From JAWLEP01 sp964553045 (GTDB lineage Bacteria; Fermentibacterota; Fermentibacteria; Fermentibacterales; JCC-6): a DNA stretch of 64,000 bases. The stretch spans positions 1-64,000 of the forward strand of contig CAZKJG010000015.1 of NCBI GenBank assembly GCA_964553045.1, given 5' to 3'. Positions 9,226-16,217 of this stretch are shown here, in pieces. The translations under genes and the position numbers were made by a program. A model generated the notes under the pieces. That model ran no database searches, was not told the origin of the DNA, and was given only the letters and a program-made list of their open reading frames with translations. Numbering within the stretch: the stretch's first letter is position 1; each line of letters begins with the position of its first letter.

Positions 9226-9983
9226 TGCCCGACCTCAAGAGGCTGCTGGAGCTTCTGGAGAGGGAGGGGCTGTCCCCCTCCGACGCCATCACCATGCTGC
9301 GCGACCACGGCGTGCGGGACACCGGCTTCGCCCGGGTGGACACCGCCCGGGGGCTGCTGGGGGTGTTCCCCGAGATAGTGCTGGCCGAGGGCAAGACGCC
9401 CGGGCAGGTGCTGGCCATAGGCCGGGAGCTGCTTTCCCGTACCGGGGCGGCCGTTTTCTCGCGGGTGGACGGCGAATGCGCCGGGGCGCTGGAGGAGGAG
9501 TTCGCCTCCGGCTCGTACCACGCGCAGGCTCGGGTGTTCACCGTGGGCGACGGCAGTGAGGGCGTTGAGCTCTCCGGCACCGTGGCCCTGGTGAGCGCCG
9601 GCACCAGCGACCTGCACGCCGCCGAGGAGGCGGGGGTGCTGCTTTCGCATCTGGGCGTTTCGGTGGAGAGGCTCTACGACGTGGGCGTGTCGGGCCTGCA
9701 CCGCCTGCAGGGGGTGCTGGACAGGCTGCGGGAGGCTTCGGTGGCGGTGGTGTTCGCGGGGATGGACGCCGCCCTGCCCAGCGTGGTGGGCGGGCTGTTC
9801 CCCGGGCCGGTGATCGCCGTCCCCACCAGCACCGGCTACGGCACGGCCTTCGGCGGGGTGACGGCGCTGCTTTCGGTGCTGAACAGCTGCAGCCCCGGGG
9901 TTACGGTATTGAACATCGACAACGGCGTGGGCGCCGCCGCGGCGGCGGTGCGCATACTCAATCGGAACGAGGGAGAATCGTAG
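9225..9983 (+). CDS. larB: nickel-pincer cofactor biosynthesis protein LarB
   Basis: Pyridinium-3,5-biscarboxylic acid mononucleotide synthase: it carboxylates nicotinic acid adenine dinucleotide and hydrolyses the phosphoanhydride, the first step of nickel-pincer nucleotide synthesis. The C-terminal half is the PurE-like carboxylase domain (VALVSAGTSDLHAAEEA, VVFAGMDAALPSVVGG, VIAVPTSTGYGTAFGG), and the N-terminal part has the VDTARGLLGVFPEIVLAEGK block of the family. Its length of 252 residues is typical. TGATG overlap with the HydE-like gene indicates translational coupling, and the epimerase gene follows with no gap. Confidence 0.95.
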   Translation: MPDLKRLLELLEREGLSPSDAITMLRDHGVRDTGFARVDTARGLLGVFPEIVLAEGKTPGQVLAIGRELLSRTGAAVFSRVDGECAGALEEEFASGSYHAQARVFTVGDGSEGVELSGTVALVSAGTSDLHAAEEAGVLLSHLGVSVERLYDVGVSGLHRLQGVLDRLREASVAVVFAGMDAALPSVVGGLFPGPVIAVPTSTGYGTAFGGVTALLSVLNSCSPGVTVLNIDNGVGAAAAAVRILNRNEGES

Positions 9984-10919
9984 ATGTACCTGGTCACCGG
10001 CGGAGCCGGATTCATCGGAAGCAACATAGTGCGGGAGTGCCTGGAGCGCGGGCATGCAGTGCGGATACTGGACAACTTCTCCACCGGGCACTGGCACAAC
10101 CTGGAGGGCATTCGCTCCGACGTGGAGATAGTGGAGGGCGACCTGCGCAGCTACCACCTGGTGCAGAAGGCCATGCGGGGCGTGGAGGTGGTGCTCCACC
10201 AGGGCGCGCTGCCCAGCGTGCCGCGGTCGATAGACGACCCCATCACCACCAACGAGGTGAACGTGCAGGGTACGCTGAACGTGCTGCACGCCGCGCTGGA
10301 CGAGGAGGTCCGGCGGGTTACCTTCGCCTCCTCCTCCTCGATATACGGCGACGCGCCGCAGCAGGTGAAATCCGAGGACCTGCACGTGATGCCCCTCTCC
10401 CCCTACGCCGTGAGCAAGCTGGCCGGCGAGAAGTACATGCAGGTGTTCCACAGGATATACGGCCTGGAGACTGTGGCGCTTCGGTACTTCAACGTGTTCG
10501 GGCCATGGCAGGACCCGGACAGCCCTTACTCCGCGGTGATCCCGCTGTTCGCGCGGGCCTGCATGGAGGGCCGCGCGCCCACCATCAACGGCGACGGCGA
10601 GCAGTCGCGGGACTTCACTTACGTGGCCAACGTGGTACACGCCAACCTGCTGGCCGCAGATGCCCCCGAGGCCGCCGGAAAGGTGTTCAACGTGGCCTGC
10701 AACGACAGCGTCACAGTGAACCGGCTGGCGGCCGAGCTGGCCGAGCTTGTGGGCCGGCCGGACATCGAGCCCGTTCATGGGCCGGACCGGCCCGGAGACA
10801 TCCGGCACAGCAGGGCGGACATATCCCGGGCGCGGGAGCTGCTGGGCTACGAGCCGGTGGTGGGCTTCAGCCAGGGGCTGGAGGAGACGGTGGAGTTCTT
10901 CGGGAAGGTGTTCGGCTAG
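9984..10919 (+). CDS. NAD-dependent sugar-nucleotide epimerase (WbpP/GalE-like)
   Basis: Short-chain dehydrogenase of 311 residues acting on nucleotide sugars. The NAD-binding motif TGGAGFIGSNI is at residues 5-15, the catalytic Ser/Tyr/Lys are in SSSSIYG and SPYAVSKLAGEKY, and ALRYFNVFGPWQDPDSPY plus DFTYVANVV follow. The VPRSIDDPITTNEVN segment is typical of UDP-GlcNAc/UDP-GalNAc 4-epimerases such as WbpP. Strong GAGGGAGA ribosome site; ATG directly follows the larB stop at 9981-9983, so it is probably the last gene of the lar transcript. Its link to cofactor synthesis is likely only positional; the sugar is inferred from the family. Confidence 0.85.
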   Translation: MYLVTGGAGFIGSNIVRECLERGHAVRILDNFSTGHWHNLEGIRSDVEIVEGDLRSYHLVQKAMRGVEVVLHQGALPSVPRSIDDPITTNEVNVQGTLNVLHAALDEEVRRVTFASSSSIYGDAPQQVKSEDLHVMPLSPYAVSKLAGEKYMQVFHRIYGLETVALRYFNVFGPWQDPDSPYSAVIPLFARACMEGRAPTINGDGEQSRDFTYVANVVHANLLAADAPEAAGKVFNVACNDSVTVNRLAAELAELVGRPDIEPVHGPDRPGDIRHSRADISRARELLGYEPVVGFSQGLEETVEFFGKVFG

Positions 10920-11140
10920 TACCAGTCTGCTGTCCTCGATTGTTCACCCAGGTACTGATTGATAAACTCACTTGGTCCAAGAATCTCAATTCCGGAATAT
11001 CCATTGATATCAGGCAGATGCTTGTCTCCTGAAATTATTGTTTTTGCTGCTCCACCAATTGCAGCAGCGATAAACTTGTCATCGTCGGGATCCTCACATA
11101 CTGGCCTATCGCTCAAAATCAGCAGACTGCGAGGCTCCAA
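10916..11140 (-). pseudogene. C-terminal half of a PIN-domain toxin, cut off by a Fic gene
   Basis: Reading the minus strand gives about 65 residues of the distal half of a VapC-like PIN ribonuclease of the COG1569 type: PVCEDPDDDKFIAAAI (conserved metal-binding acids) then TIISGDKHLPDINGY and the closing EILGPSEFINQYL. The proximal half, with the first acid, is missing here but is found at 12455-12703 on the same strand. The frame begins with a TTG and has no ribosome site. Local composition is AT-rich, unlike the lar genes to the left. Most likely a dead fragment; separate expression of the half domain would not give an active nuclease. Confidence 0.75.
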
Positions 11141-11189
11141 CTCCTGATTGCTCCGATGCAGTTCTGCTGTATATTGTTGTTAGTTATAT

Positions 11190-12368
11190 TTATTTATCAG
11201 GATGCTCATACACAATTCTTAATATATCCTCGGCTATAAATACCATATTTCTTGATCTTCCTGATGATTCCGTAAGAATTCCCAGTTTCTCCAGTTTCCT
11301 AATGTTGTTTGCAGCAGCTTGATGAGAGACATCAAGCAAGCTTGCAGCTTTGCCGATAGTAATTGCCGGTAATTGAAAAAGCGCATCAATGAGAAGAACG
11401 AGAAGAGCTGTTGAACGGCCTTTTTGCACCTGCCTGTGATAATTCTGCCTGATGTTGAGCAAAGCCTCTGCGATTCTTACAGATTCTTCTGCGGAAACCA
11501 ATACCGCTTCTAAGAAGAAATCAAGCCAAGAAAACCAATCACCTGTTCTACTGACATTTAAAAGAAGGTCAACATATTCATCCCTGTTGCTTTCGAAGAA
11601 AGCACTCATATACAGTATAGGGGCGCTTAACTTACCCTTATTGCAGAGTATCAAGGGTAGAATCAGCCTGCCAATCCGACCATTGCCATCTCGAAATGGG
11701 TGAATAGCCTCAAATTGGTAATGTATCAGGGCAAGTCTGACTAGCATAGGGTCCTCACATTGGTCATCCTCAGTATTTATGTATCTCTCAAGATCATCAA
11801 GCGCCGAATGCATTTCTTTTACAGGGGGAGGAATGTAACGTGCATTCTTGATACCCCTTCCGGTTTTGCTTCGGATGTAGTTCTGACTTGTTCTGAATTC
11901 CCCTGGCTTCTCCTTACTGCCCCTTACACCTGACATAAGAACTTTGTGAGTTTCTCTTATCAACCTTAAGCAAACCGGAAGAGTATCCATCAAAGACAAC
12001 CCATGCCTCATCGCCCTCGCATAATTCACAACTTCTTGTGTGTCTATATGCTCTGTATCTCCCTCTTCGCCAGCCAGTTCAAACAGTACTAGCTGTCTGG
12101 GAGTTGTGATTGTCCCCTCAAGTTTTGACGATAGTATTGCTTCTCTATTCAGCATAGGTGAAGCAATCAGGAAAGGATTGAACTCTCTTCCGGTAATACC
12201 AAGTAATTGTCCAATGCTGTTTTCTGCCTTAGCAAGTCTTTTCACAATGTAAGAAGGAAGGGTTAATTCTCTTGGAAGATTATCTGGAACAAACGCAAAC
12301 ACTCCCTGTTCTATCTCAGCAAGTTTCCCAGGAGATTTTTCAGTGAGTCCCGAAGGATCGATAGGCAT
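11190..12368 (-). CDS. Fic-domain protein AMPylase (class II architecture)
   Basis: Fic enzyme of 392 residues that would transfer AMP or a similar group from a nucleotide to target hydroxyls. The catalytic motif IHPFRDGNGRIGR is near residues 221-233. An inhibitory helix motif S-x-x-x-E-G (SSKLEG, around residues 80-85) lies N-terminal to the core, the class II arrangement in which the protein inhibits itself. The C-terminal 90 residues form a winged helix (AITIGKAASLLDVSHQAAANNIRKL), as in SoFic-like proteins, and may bind DNA for autoregulation. ATG at 12368 with AAAGGA upstream is preferred over the TTG at 12374. It sits inside a PIN toxin gene and is AT-rich, which suggests horizontal acquisition. 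Confidence 0.92.
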   Translation of the reverse strand: MPIDPSGLTEKSPGKLAEIEQGVFAFVPDNLPRELTLPSYIVKRLAKAENSIGQLLGITGREFNPFLIASPMLNREAILSSKLEGTITTPRQLVLFELAGEEGDTEHIDTQEVVNYARAMRHGLSLMDTLPVCLRLIRETHKVLMSGVRGSKEKPGEFRTSQNYIRSKTGRGIKNARYIPPPVKEMHSALDDLERYINTEDDQCEDPMLVRLALIHYQFEAIHPFRDGNGRIGRLILPLILCNKGKLSAPILYMSAFFESNRDEYVDLLLNVSRTGDWFSWLDFFLEAVLVSAEESVRIAEALLNIRQNYHRQVQKGRSTALLVLLIDALFQLPAITIGKAASLLDVSHQAAANNIRKLEKLGILTESSGRSRNMVFIAEDILRIVYEHPDK

Positions 12369-12454
12369 ATGCAAGATTCCTTTGCTTGGAGATTGCTTAT
12401 GTAAGTATAATCCGTTTTGCTTACATTGCCAAAGCCCAGTGCAAGTTTCCTTTT

Positions 12455-12703
12455 CTAGCTAAAAATACCTTTCGGCTCTATGAACCTGCTGCCTGCAGCC
12501 AGCAGGTATAGAATGGCAGACTTATCGATGGTGGTGTATTTATCGGCAAGTCGATGCAGTACTCTTGAGTACTCATTGAATATTTCAACAGAAAGGACGA
12601 TTTCAAGTTTCCCGTCTTGCCAGGCATCGAGGATAATGTCGGGTTTGCCCTTGAAGAAAATTGCGGAGATCATAACATTCGTGTCAATTACGACACGCAT
12701 CAT
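12455..12703 (-). pseudogene. N-terminal half of a PIN-domain toxin
   Basis: The first 82 residues of a COG1569-type PIN toxin: MRVVIDTNVMISAIFF with the first catalytic Asp, then SVEIFNEYSRVLHRLADKY and a final EPKGIF before a TAG stop. The remaining conserved acids (DPDDDKF) are missing and appear instead at 10916-11140, beyond the Fic gene. Its start overlaps the antitoxin stop by 4 bp, the usual coupling in vapBC-like operons. At the break, ATTTTTAGC (end of this half) resembles ATTTTGAGC in the distal half, which may mark the insertion site. The truncated product lacks active-site residues and should be inactive. Confidence 0.8.
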
Positions 12704-12960
12704 TCCGATCGCACTTCACTTATTGCATTCTGGATATCTTCAGGAGTCATACCGGATTTGTGAGCAGCTTCTCGAGCCCTGAGTATCAGTTCATTGAACT
12801 CGGTTGAGGAAGGTGGAGAAATTGTCTTCAGAACAACAACATCTCCCTCACCCATAACTACGAACTTCGTTCCGGCTTTCAGACCCAGGGCATTTCTGAT
12901 TTCTTCGGGGATAACGACCTGTCCTTTGGAAGACATTCTCGTGGTTGCCACAGTGTTCAT
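12700..12960 (-). CDS. AbrB/MazE-family antitoxin
   Basis: SpoVT-AbrB swapped-hairpin DNA-binding protein of about 86 residues that normally neutralises the adjacent PIN toxin and represses the operon. TTRMSSKGQVVIPEEIRNALGLKAGTKF is the AbrB signature split across two strands, followed by VMGEGDVVVLK. The C-terminal SGMTPEDIQNAISEVR helix is the likely toxin-binding tail. The start is set at ATG 12960 (MNTVATTRM); ATG 12966 and a longer upstream frame are possible. The gene appears intact although its toxin is interrupted. Its 3' end overlaps the toxin start. Confidence 0.85.
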   Translation of the reverse strand: MNTVATTRMSSKGQVVIPEEIRNALGLKAGTKFVVMGEGDVVVLKTISPPSSTEFNELILRAREAAHKSGMTPEDIQNAISEVRSE

Positions 12961-13202
12961 TTCCATTCCAATCAACCGGAGCACCGTTCTTACCAGTAAG
13001 ATTCTATTGTTCTGGTGAGATGTCAATCTTCAAAGAGTCAACATGTCAAGCCATGACTGTTTGGCTTGCCGGACTCCCAGCAACAGATGGGCGAGGCGGC
13101 GGACTGACGCTTCAAAACTGCAACGCGGCCCGGCCTTGACCGCGGCGGCGGGACGGTTGTAGTGTCTTGCCTGCAAGTTGGACCGATGAAGGGATCTCTG
13201 AT

Positions 13203-13325
13203 GACGGAAGCCAGCGGACTCGGATTGGGAGGTAGCGCAAAGGGGCGGTCATTCCGCTCCTTCGGCATGGTCCCCTAGAGGGCCATCCCGTATTCGGGCT
13301 TCGTCCCACCGGCTTCCGTCTTTTT
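13203..13325 (+). ncRNA. unidentified structured element (leader RNA or small palindromic repeat)
   Basis: A perfect 10-bp closing stem pairs 13203-13212 (GACGGAAGCC) with 13311-13320 (GGCTTCCGTC), and a TTTTT run follows on the plus strand. Inside are at least three local hairpins: GGGGCGG/CCGCTCC around 13242-13260, ATGGTCCC/GGGCCAT around 13267-13287, and CCCG/CGGG around 13288-13298. It lies about 90 bp upstream of metF, in the divergent gap left of that gene, so it could be a cis-regulatory leader. It does not match the B12, SAM, SAH, THF, TPP or fluoride riboswitch motifs I know. A short terminal-inverted-repeat element (MITE) is the main alternative. The rest of 13027-13413 shows nothing recognisable. 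Confidence 0.35.
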
Positions 13326-13413
13326 GTATCCATTGCGGGCATGGCTCTCGTTCCTTTCGGCGGGCGGGGTGCGTCCGCCGCTCCGGGAAGCCGGCAGGTG
13401 AAGGGAGCCCTAC

Positions 13414-14325
13414 GTGAAGATCAAGGATTTGTACGCCAAGGGGCCTCCGGTGCTGTCGCTGGAGGTGTTTCCTCCGAAGAAGGCGGGTGCTTCTCTGTCC
13501 GGCGTGTACCGGACGGTGGAGAGGCTGCGGGGACTGTCGCCCTCCTTCGTGAGCGTCACCTACGGCGCAGGGGGCAGCACCCGGCAGAGGACCGTGGAGA
13601 TAGCCTCGGAGGTGCGGCGCCGCTGGGGGATCGAGTCGCTGGCGCACCTGACCTGCGCCTGCCACAGCCGCACCGACATCTCCTTTACGCTGGACGACGT
13701 GCTGGAGGCCGGCGTGGAGAACATACTGGCCCTGCGCGGGGACGTGCCGGAGGGGGTCTCCTCGGAATCGGCCTTCCGGGACTACCGCTACGCGTCCGAG
13801 CTGGTGCGGGAGGCCCGAAGCCGGGCCGACTTCGGTGTAGCGGCGGCCTGCTACCCGGAGGGGCACGTGGAGTGCAGCCGAATATCCGACGACCTCGACC
13901 ACCTCCGCGAGAAGGTGGACAGCGGGGTGGACTTCCTGATCACGCAGCTGTTCTTCGACAACAGGATCTACCTCGACTTCGTGGACAGGGCCCGGGCCCG
14001 GGGAATAGACGTGCCCATAGTGCCCGGTGTGATGCCCCTGATGAGCTCCTCGCAGATACGCCGCATCGTGTACCTGTGCGGAGTGTCCATACCGGCGGAG
14101 GTGCTGCGGCTGCTGGACCGCTGGGGCGACGACCCCGCCGGGCTTCGGCGGGCGGGGACCGAGTACGCCGTTCGGCAGGTGCGGGGCCTACTGGACGAAG
14201 GCGCTCCAGGATTGCATCTTTACACGATGAATCGTCATCATCAGATCAGTGACATTGTGAGGGGCGCCGGCTCTCATCGCTTCCTGGGAAGCAGCTTGCC
14301 CGCCCTTACGGAGGTGGGTGTTTGA
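13414..14325 (+). CDS. metF: 5,10-methylenetetrahydrofolate reductase
   Basis: Flavoprotein of 303 residues that reduces 5,10-methylene-THF to 5-methyl-THF, the methyl donor for methionine synthase. The TIM-barrel family motifs are SLEVFPPKK near the N-terminus, FVSVTYGAGGSTR, AHLTCACHSRTDI, the NILALRGDVPEG loop and a FLITQLFFDNRIYLDFV block that holds the flavin and folate site. The C-terminal SIPAEVLRLLD and GLHLYTMNRH are also typical. GTG at 13414 is preceded by GTGAAGGGA. Its stop overlaps the start of the MetH reactivation-domain gene (TTGA), so the two are coupled. Confidence 0.95.
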   Translation: MKIKDLYAKGPPVLSLEVFPPKKAGASLSGVYRTVERLRGLSPSFVSVTYGAGGSTRQRTVEIASEVRRRWGIESLAHLTCACHSRTDISFTLDDVLEAGVENILALRGDVPEGVSSESAFRDYRYASELVREARSRADFGVAAACYPEGHVECSRISDDLDHLREKVDSGVDFLITQLFFDNRIYLDFVDRARARGIDVPIVPGVMPLMSSSQIRRIVYLCGVSIPAEVLRLLDRWGDDPAGLRRAGTEYAVRQVRGLLDEGAPGLHLYTMNRHHQISDIVRGAGSHRFLGSSLPALTEVGV

Positions 14326-14927
14326 GCGAGGAGCGGAAGGCCCTTCACGGTGAGATAGAGCTGCGCAAGGTACTCCCCACGAGATGGCACGTGCTTCGCC
14401 GGGCCAACTGCCCGGTGGACGACGAGGGTCTCTACGACAATGTGGAGACCGCCCTGCACATGCTGGAGAAGACCGCCCTGCCCCAATGGTGGTCCGTGGA
14501 CATCGACGAGGTGTCGGTCTCCGGCCGGGACGTGACGTTCGCCGAGATCGAGACCCGCTCCAAGAAGCTGTCCGCCCACCTGGAGGGGGTGAAGAGGCTT
14601 ACCATCATGGTGGCCACCATCGGCCCTCGGCCCGAGCAGGAGGCCGCGAAGCTGACGGCCAAGGGCCGCCACCTGGACGGCATGATGCTGGACGCCGCCG
14701 CCTCGGCCATGACCGAGCAGGTGATGCGGATAGTCCACCGCAGGGCCCGCAAGCGGGCCGATGCCAGGGGCACCGCCCGCATAGCCCCCGGCTACGGGGA
14801 CTTCGGCCTGGAGGTGCAGGGCCCCCTGCTGGCGCTGGCGGGATGCGACTGCATCACGGTGGACCCCGAGTCGCACATGATGACGCCGCGGAAGTCGTCC
14901 ACCGGCCTGGTGGGCTGGCGAGCGTAG
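14322..14927 (+). CDS. stand-alone B12-dependent methionine synthase reactivation domain
   Basis: Protein of 201 residues corresponding to the C-terminal activation module of MetH (Met_synt_B12 family), which binds SAM and allows reductive remethylation of oxidised cob(II)alamin. The diagnostic segment is RIAPGYGDFGLEVQ, matching the RxxxGYGD SAM-binding motif, and the N-terminal half carries the helical arm. It starts with TTG at 14322, overlapping the metF stop, after a GGAGGTGGG ribosome site. The MetH gene downstream (16218-18563) lacks this domain, so the activity is probably supplied in trans, as in Thermotoga-type systems. Confidence 0.85.
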   Translation: MSEERKALHGEIELRKVLPTRWHVLRRANCPVDDEGLYDNVETALHMLEKTALPQWWSVDIDEVSVSGRDVTFAEIETRSKKLSAHLEGVKRLTIMVATIGPRPEQEAAKLTAKGRHLDGMMLDAAASAMTEQVMRIVHRRARKRADARGTARIAPGYGDFGLEVQGPLLALAGCDCITVDPESHMMTPRKSSTGLVGWRA

Positions 14928-14938
14928 CCGCTCTGCTG

Positions 14939-16051
14939 CTAGTAGTCCTTCCATATGAGCCAGGACCCCAGGAAGGGATTCGAGAGTCTGTAGACCTTGT
15001 TCTGCCTGTAGACGATCTTCAGTTGAATCAGCCTCTTGAGAGCCGCCTGAACAGATGATGGGGAGCCGATTCCCGCGAGAGACATGAAGTCCTCGGAGAG
15101 AGGGTTCCTGCCTCCGGTACGGGCCAGGGCAACAAGGCAGCGGAGCTGCTGGCCCGTGAGCTGGACCAGCGTGGCCTCGTAGGCCTTTCTCTCCCGGGCG
15201 AAGATTACCTCGAGGGCGGGCTCGATAAGATCCGGCGTAACCGGGTCACCGGGAGAGGTTACGTCCCACAGGCAGGCGCATAGCTCCTGGATGTCGCCGG
15301 GTATCTCCCCCGCTTCCTCCATGACCTGCTGCATCACCCCGTCTGCGACCTGCCGGCCTCCCCCGAGAAACCGCCGGCGGAGAAAAGGCACGAACTCGTC
15401 CGGCTTGATGGGCCCGACCTCCAGAAGTGCCGCCGACTTGAAGAACGGGCTCTCGGGATCTGTGAAGATCGCCTCTATTCGGCTTCGAACGCTGCCGGCG
15501 AAGATGTAGCAGATGTCCGTTTGAAACTGGATTCTGCTTCTGAGGAGTGCGATCGTCTCCCGGGAGCTGCGGATGTCCAGGATGTCCTGAAACTCGTCCA
15601 TGGCCACCAGGAGCCGGCGGCGGCCTCCGAGGTCCGCCAGCATATCCAGAATGCCCTCCAGGGAGTCGGGACCCAAGGCTCGGGCCTCTGCCAGGGATAT
15701 CGAGGGAAGACCCGTTACGGGGTCCAGGGACAGAGAGGGTCTGAGATGGGAGAGTGCCCGCAGAATCCTCTGATGAAAACCGGCCGACCGCTCGGCCCGC
15801 ACCAGGGCCGTGAGTATTCTGCGGCATACGTCTGCCGGCGTCTTGGTCTCCATGAGATCGATATAGAGCAGACGCACTCCGGGGAGTCTCGCCGTTGCCT
15901 CGTGTATCAGAGAGGTCTTTCCGGTGCGTCTCTCCCCCCGCAAGCAGACATTCTGGCCGGCTTCGATGAAGTCCATCAGGGACTGCAGCAGCTCGGGACG
16001 GGGGCAGAAGTCCTCTCCGCCGACAACCTGACCGTATCTGAACGGATTCAT
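14939..16051 (-). CDS. AAA/STAND-type ATPase with C-terminal winged helix
   Basis: ATPase of 370 residues of the archaeal-type ATPase (Arch_ATPase/STAND) group. The Walker A motif RGERRTGKTS is near residues 38-47, Walker B is LLVAMDEFQD, the sensor-like YIFAGSVRSRIEAIF follows, and the C-terminal GIGSPSSVQAALKRLIQLKIVYRQ forms a winged helix. Such proteins often act as nucleotide switches in stress or defence; the target here is unknown. ATG at 16051 follows AAAGGAG, and a plausible promoter is at 16102-16075. It is transcribed against the flanking methionine genes and looks inserted between the reactivation-domain gene and metH. Confidence 0.75.
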   Translation of the reverse strand: MNPFRYGQVVGGEDFCPRPELLQSLMDFIEAGQNVCLRGERRTGKTSLIHEATARLPGVRLLYIDLMETKTPADVCRRILTALVRAERSAGFHQRILRALSHLRPSLSLDPVTGLPSISLAEARALGPDSLEGILDMLADLGGRRRLLVAMDEFQDILDIRSSRETIALLRSRIQFQTDICYIFAGSVRSRIEAIFTDPESPFFKSAALLEVGPIKPDEFVPFLRRRFLGGGRQVADGVMQQVMEEAGEIPGDIQELCACLWDVTSPGDPVTPDLIEPALEVIFARERKAYEATLVQLTGQQLRCLVALARTGGRNPLSEDFMSLAGIGSPSSVQAALKRLIQLKIVYRQNKVYRLSNPFLGSWLIWKDY

Positions 16052-16074
16052 GCGACTCCTTTCTTACGTAGAAT

Positions 16075-16102
16075 AGCATAACGTAGATGTACGTAACGTC
16101 AA
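16075..16102 (-). promoter_or_regulatory. predicted promoter of the STAND-type ATPase gene with TACGTA repeats
   Basis: On the minus strand TTGACG (16102-16097) is followed after 16 bp by TATGCT (16080-16075), close to a sigma-70 type promoter and giving a short leader before AAAGGAG and the ATG at 16051. Four TACGT(A)-like words fall in 16064-16110 (near 16065, 16080, 16091 and 16104). They could be binding sites for a repressor, perhaps the ATPase's own regulator. Confidence 0.4.
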
Positions 16103-16217
16103 GTACCGTAATAAGGCCCGCCCGGGAACCGCTCCGGTGGCAACGCAGGTATGGCCCCGCGGACCTTTTTCGTATCTTCAAACGGTCGGTACTTGCGAAC
16201 TATGCTGGGGGAGATCG

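Noticed and set aside
9081..10808. 575-codon minus-strand frame over hydE, larB and the epimerase
   Set aside because: Complement of known genes; its translation has no recognisable domain.
13203..13325. Cobalamin or SAM riboswitch upstream of metF
   Set aside because: No B12-box, no SAM-I or SAH core motifs; kept only as an unidentified structured element.
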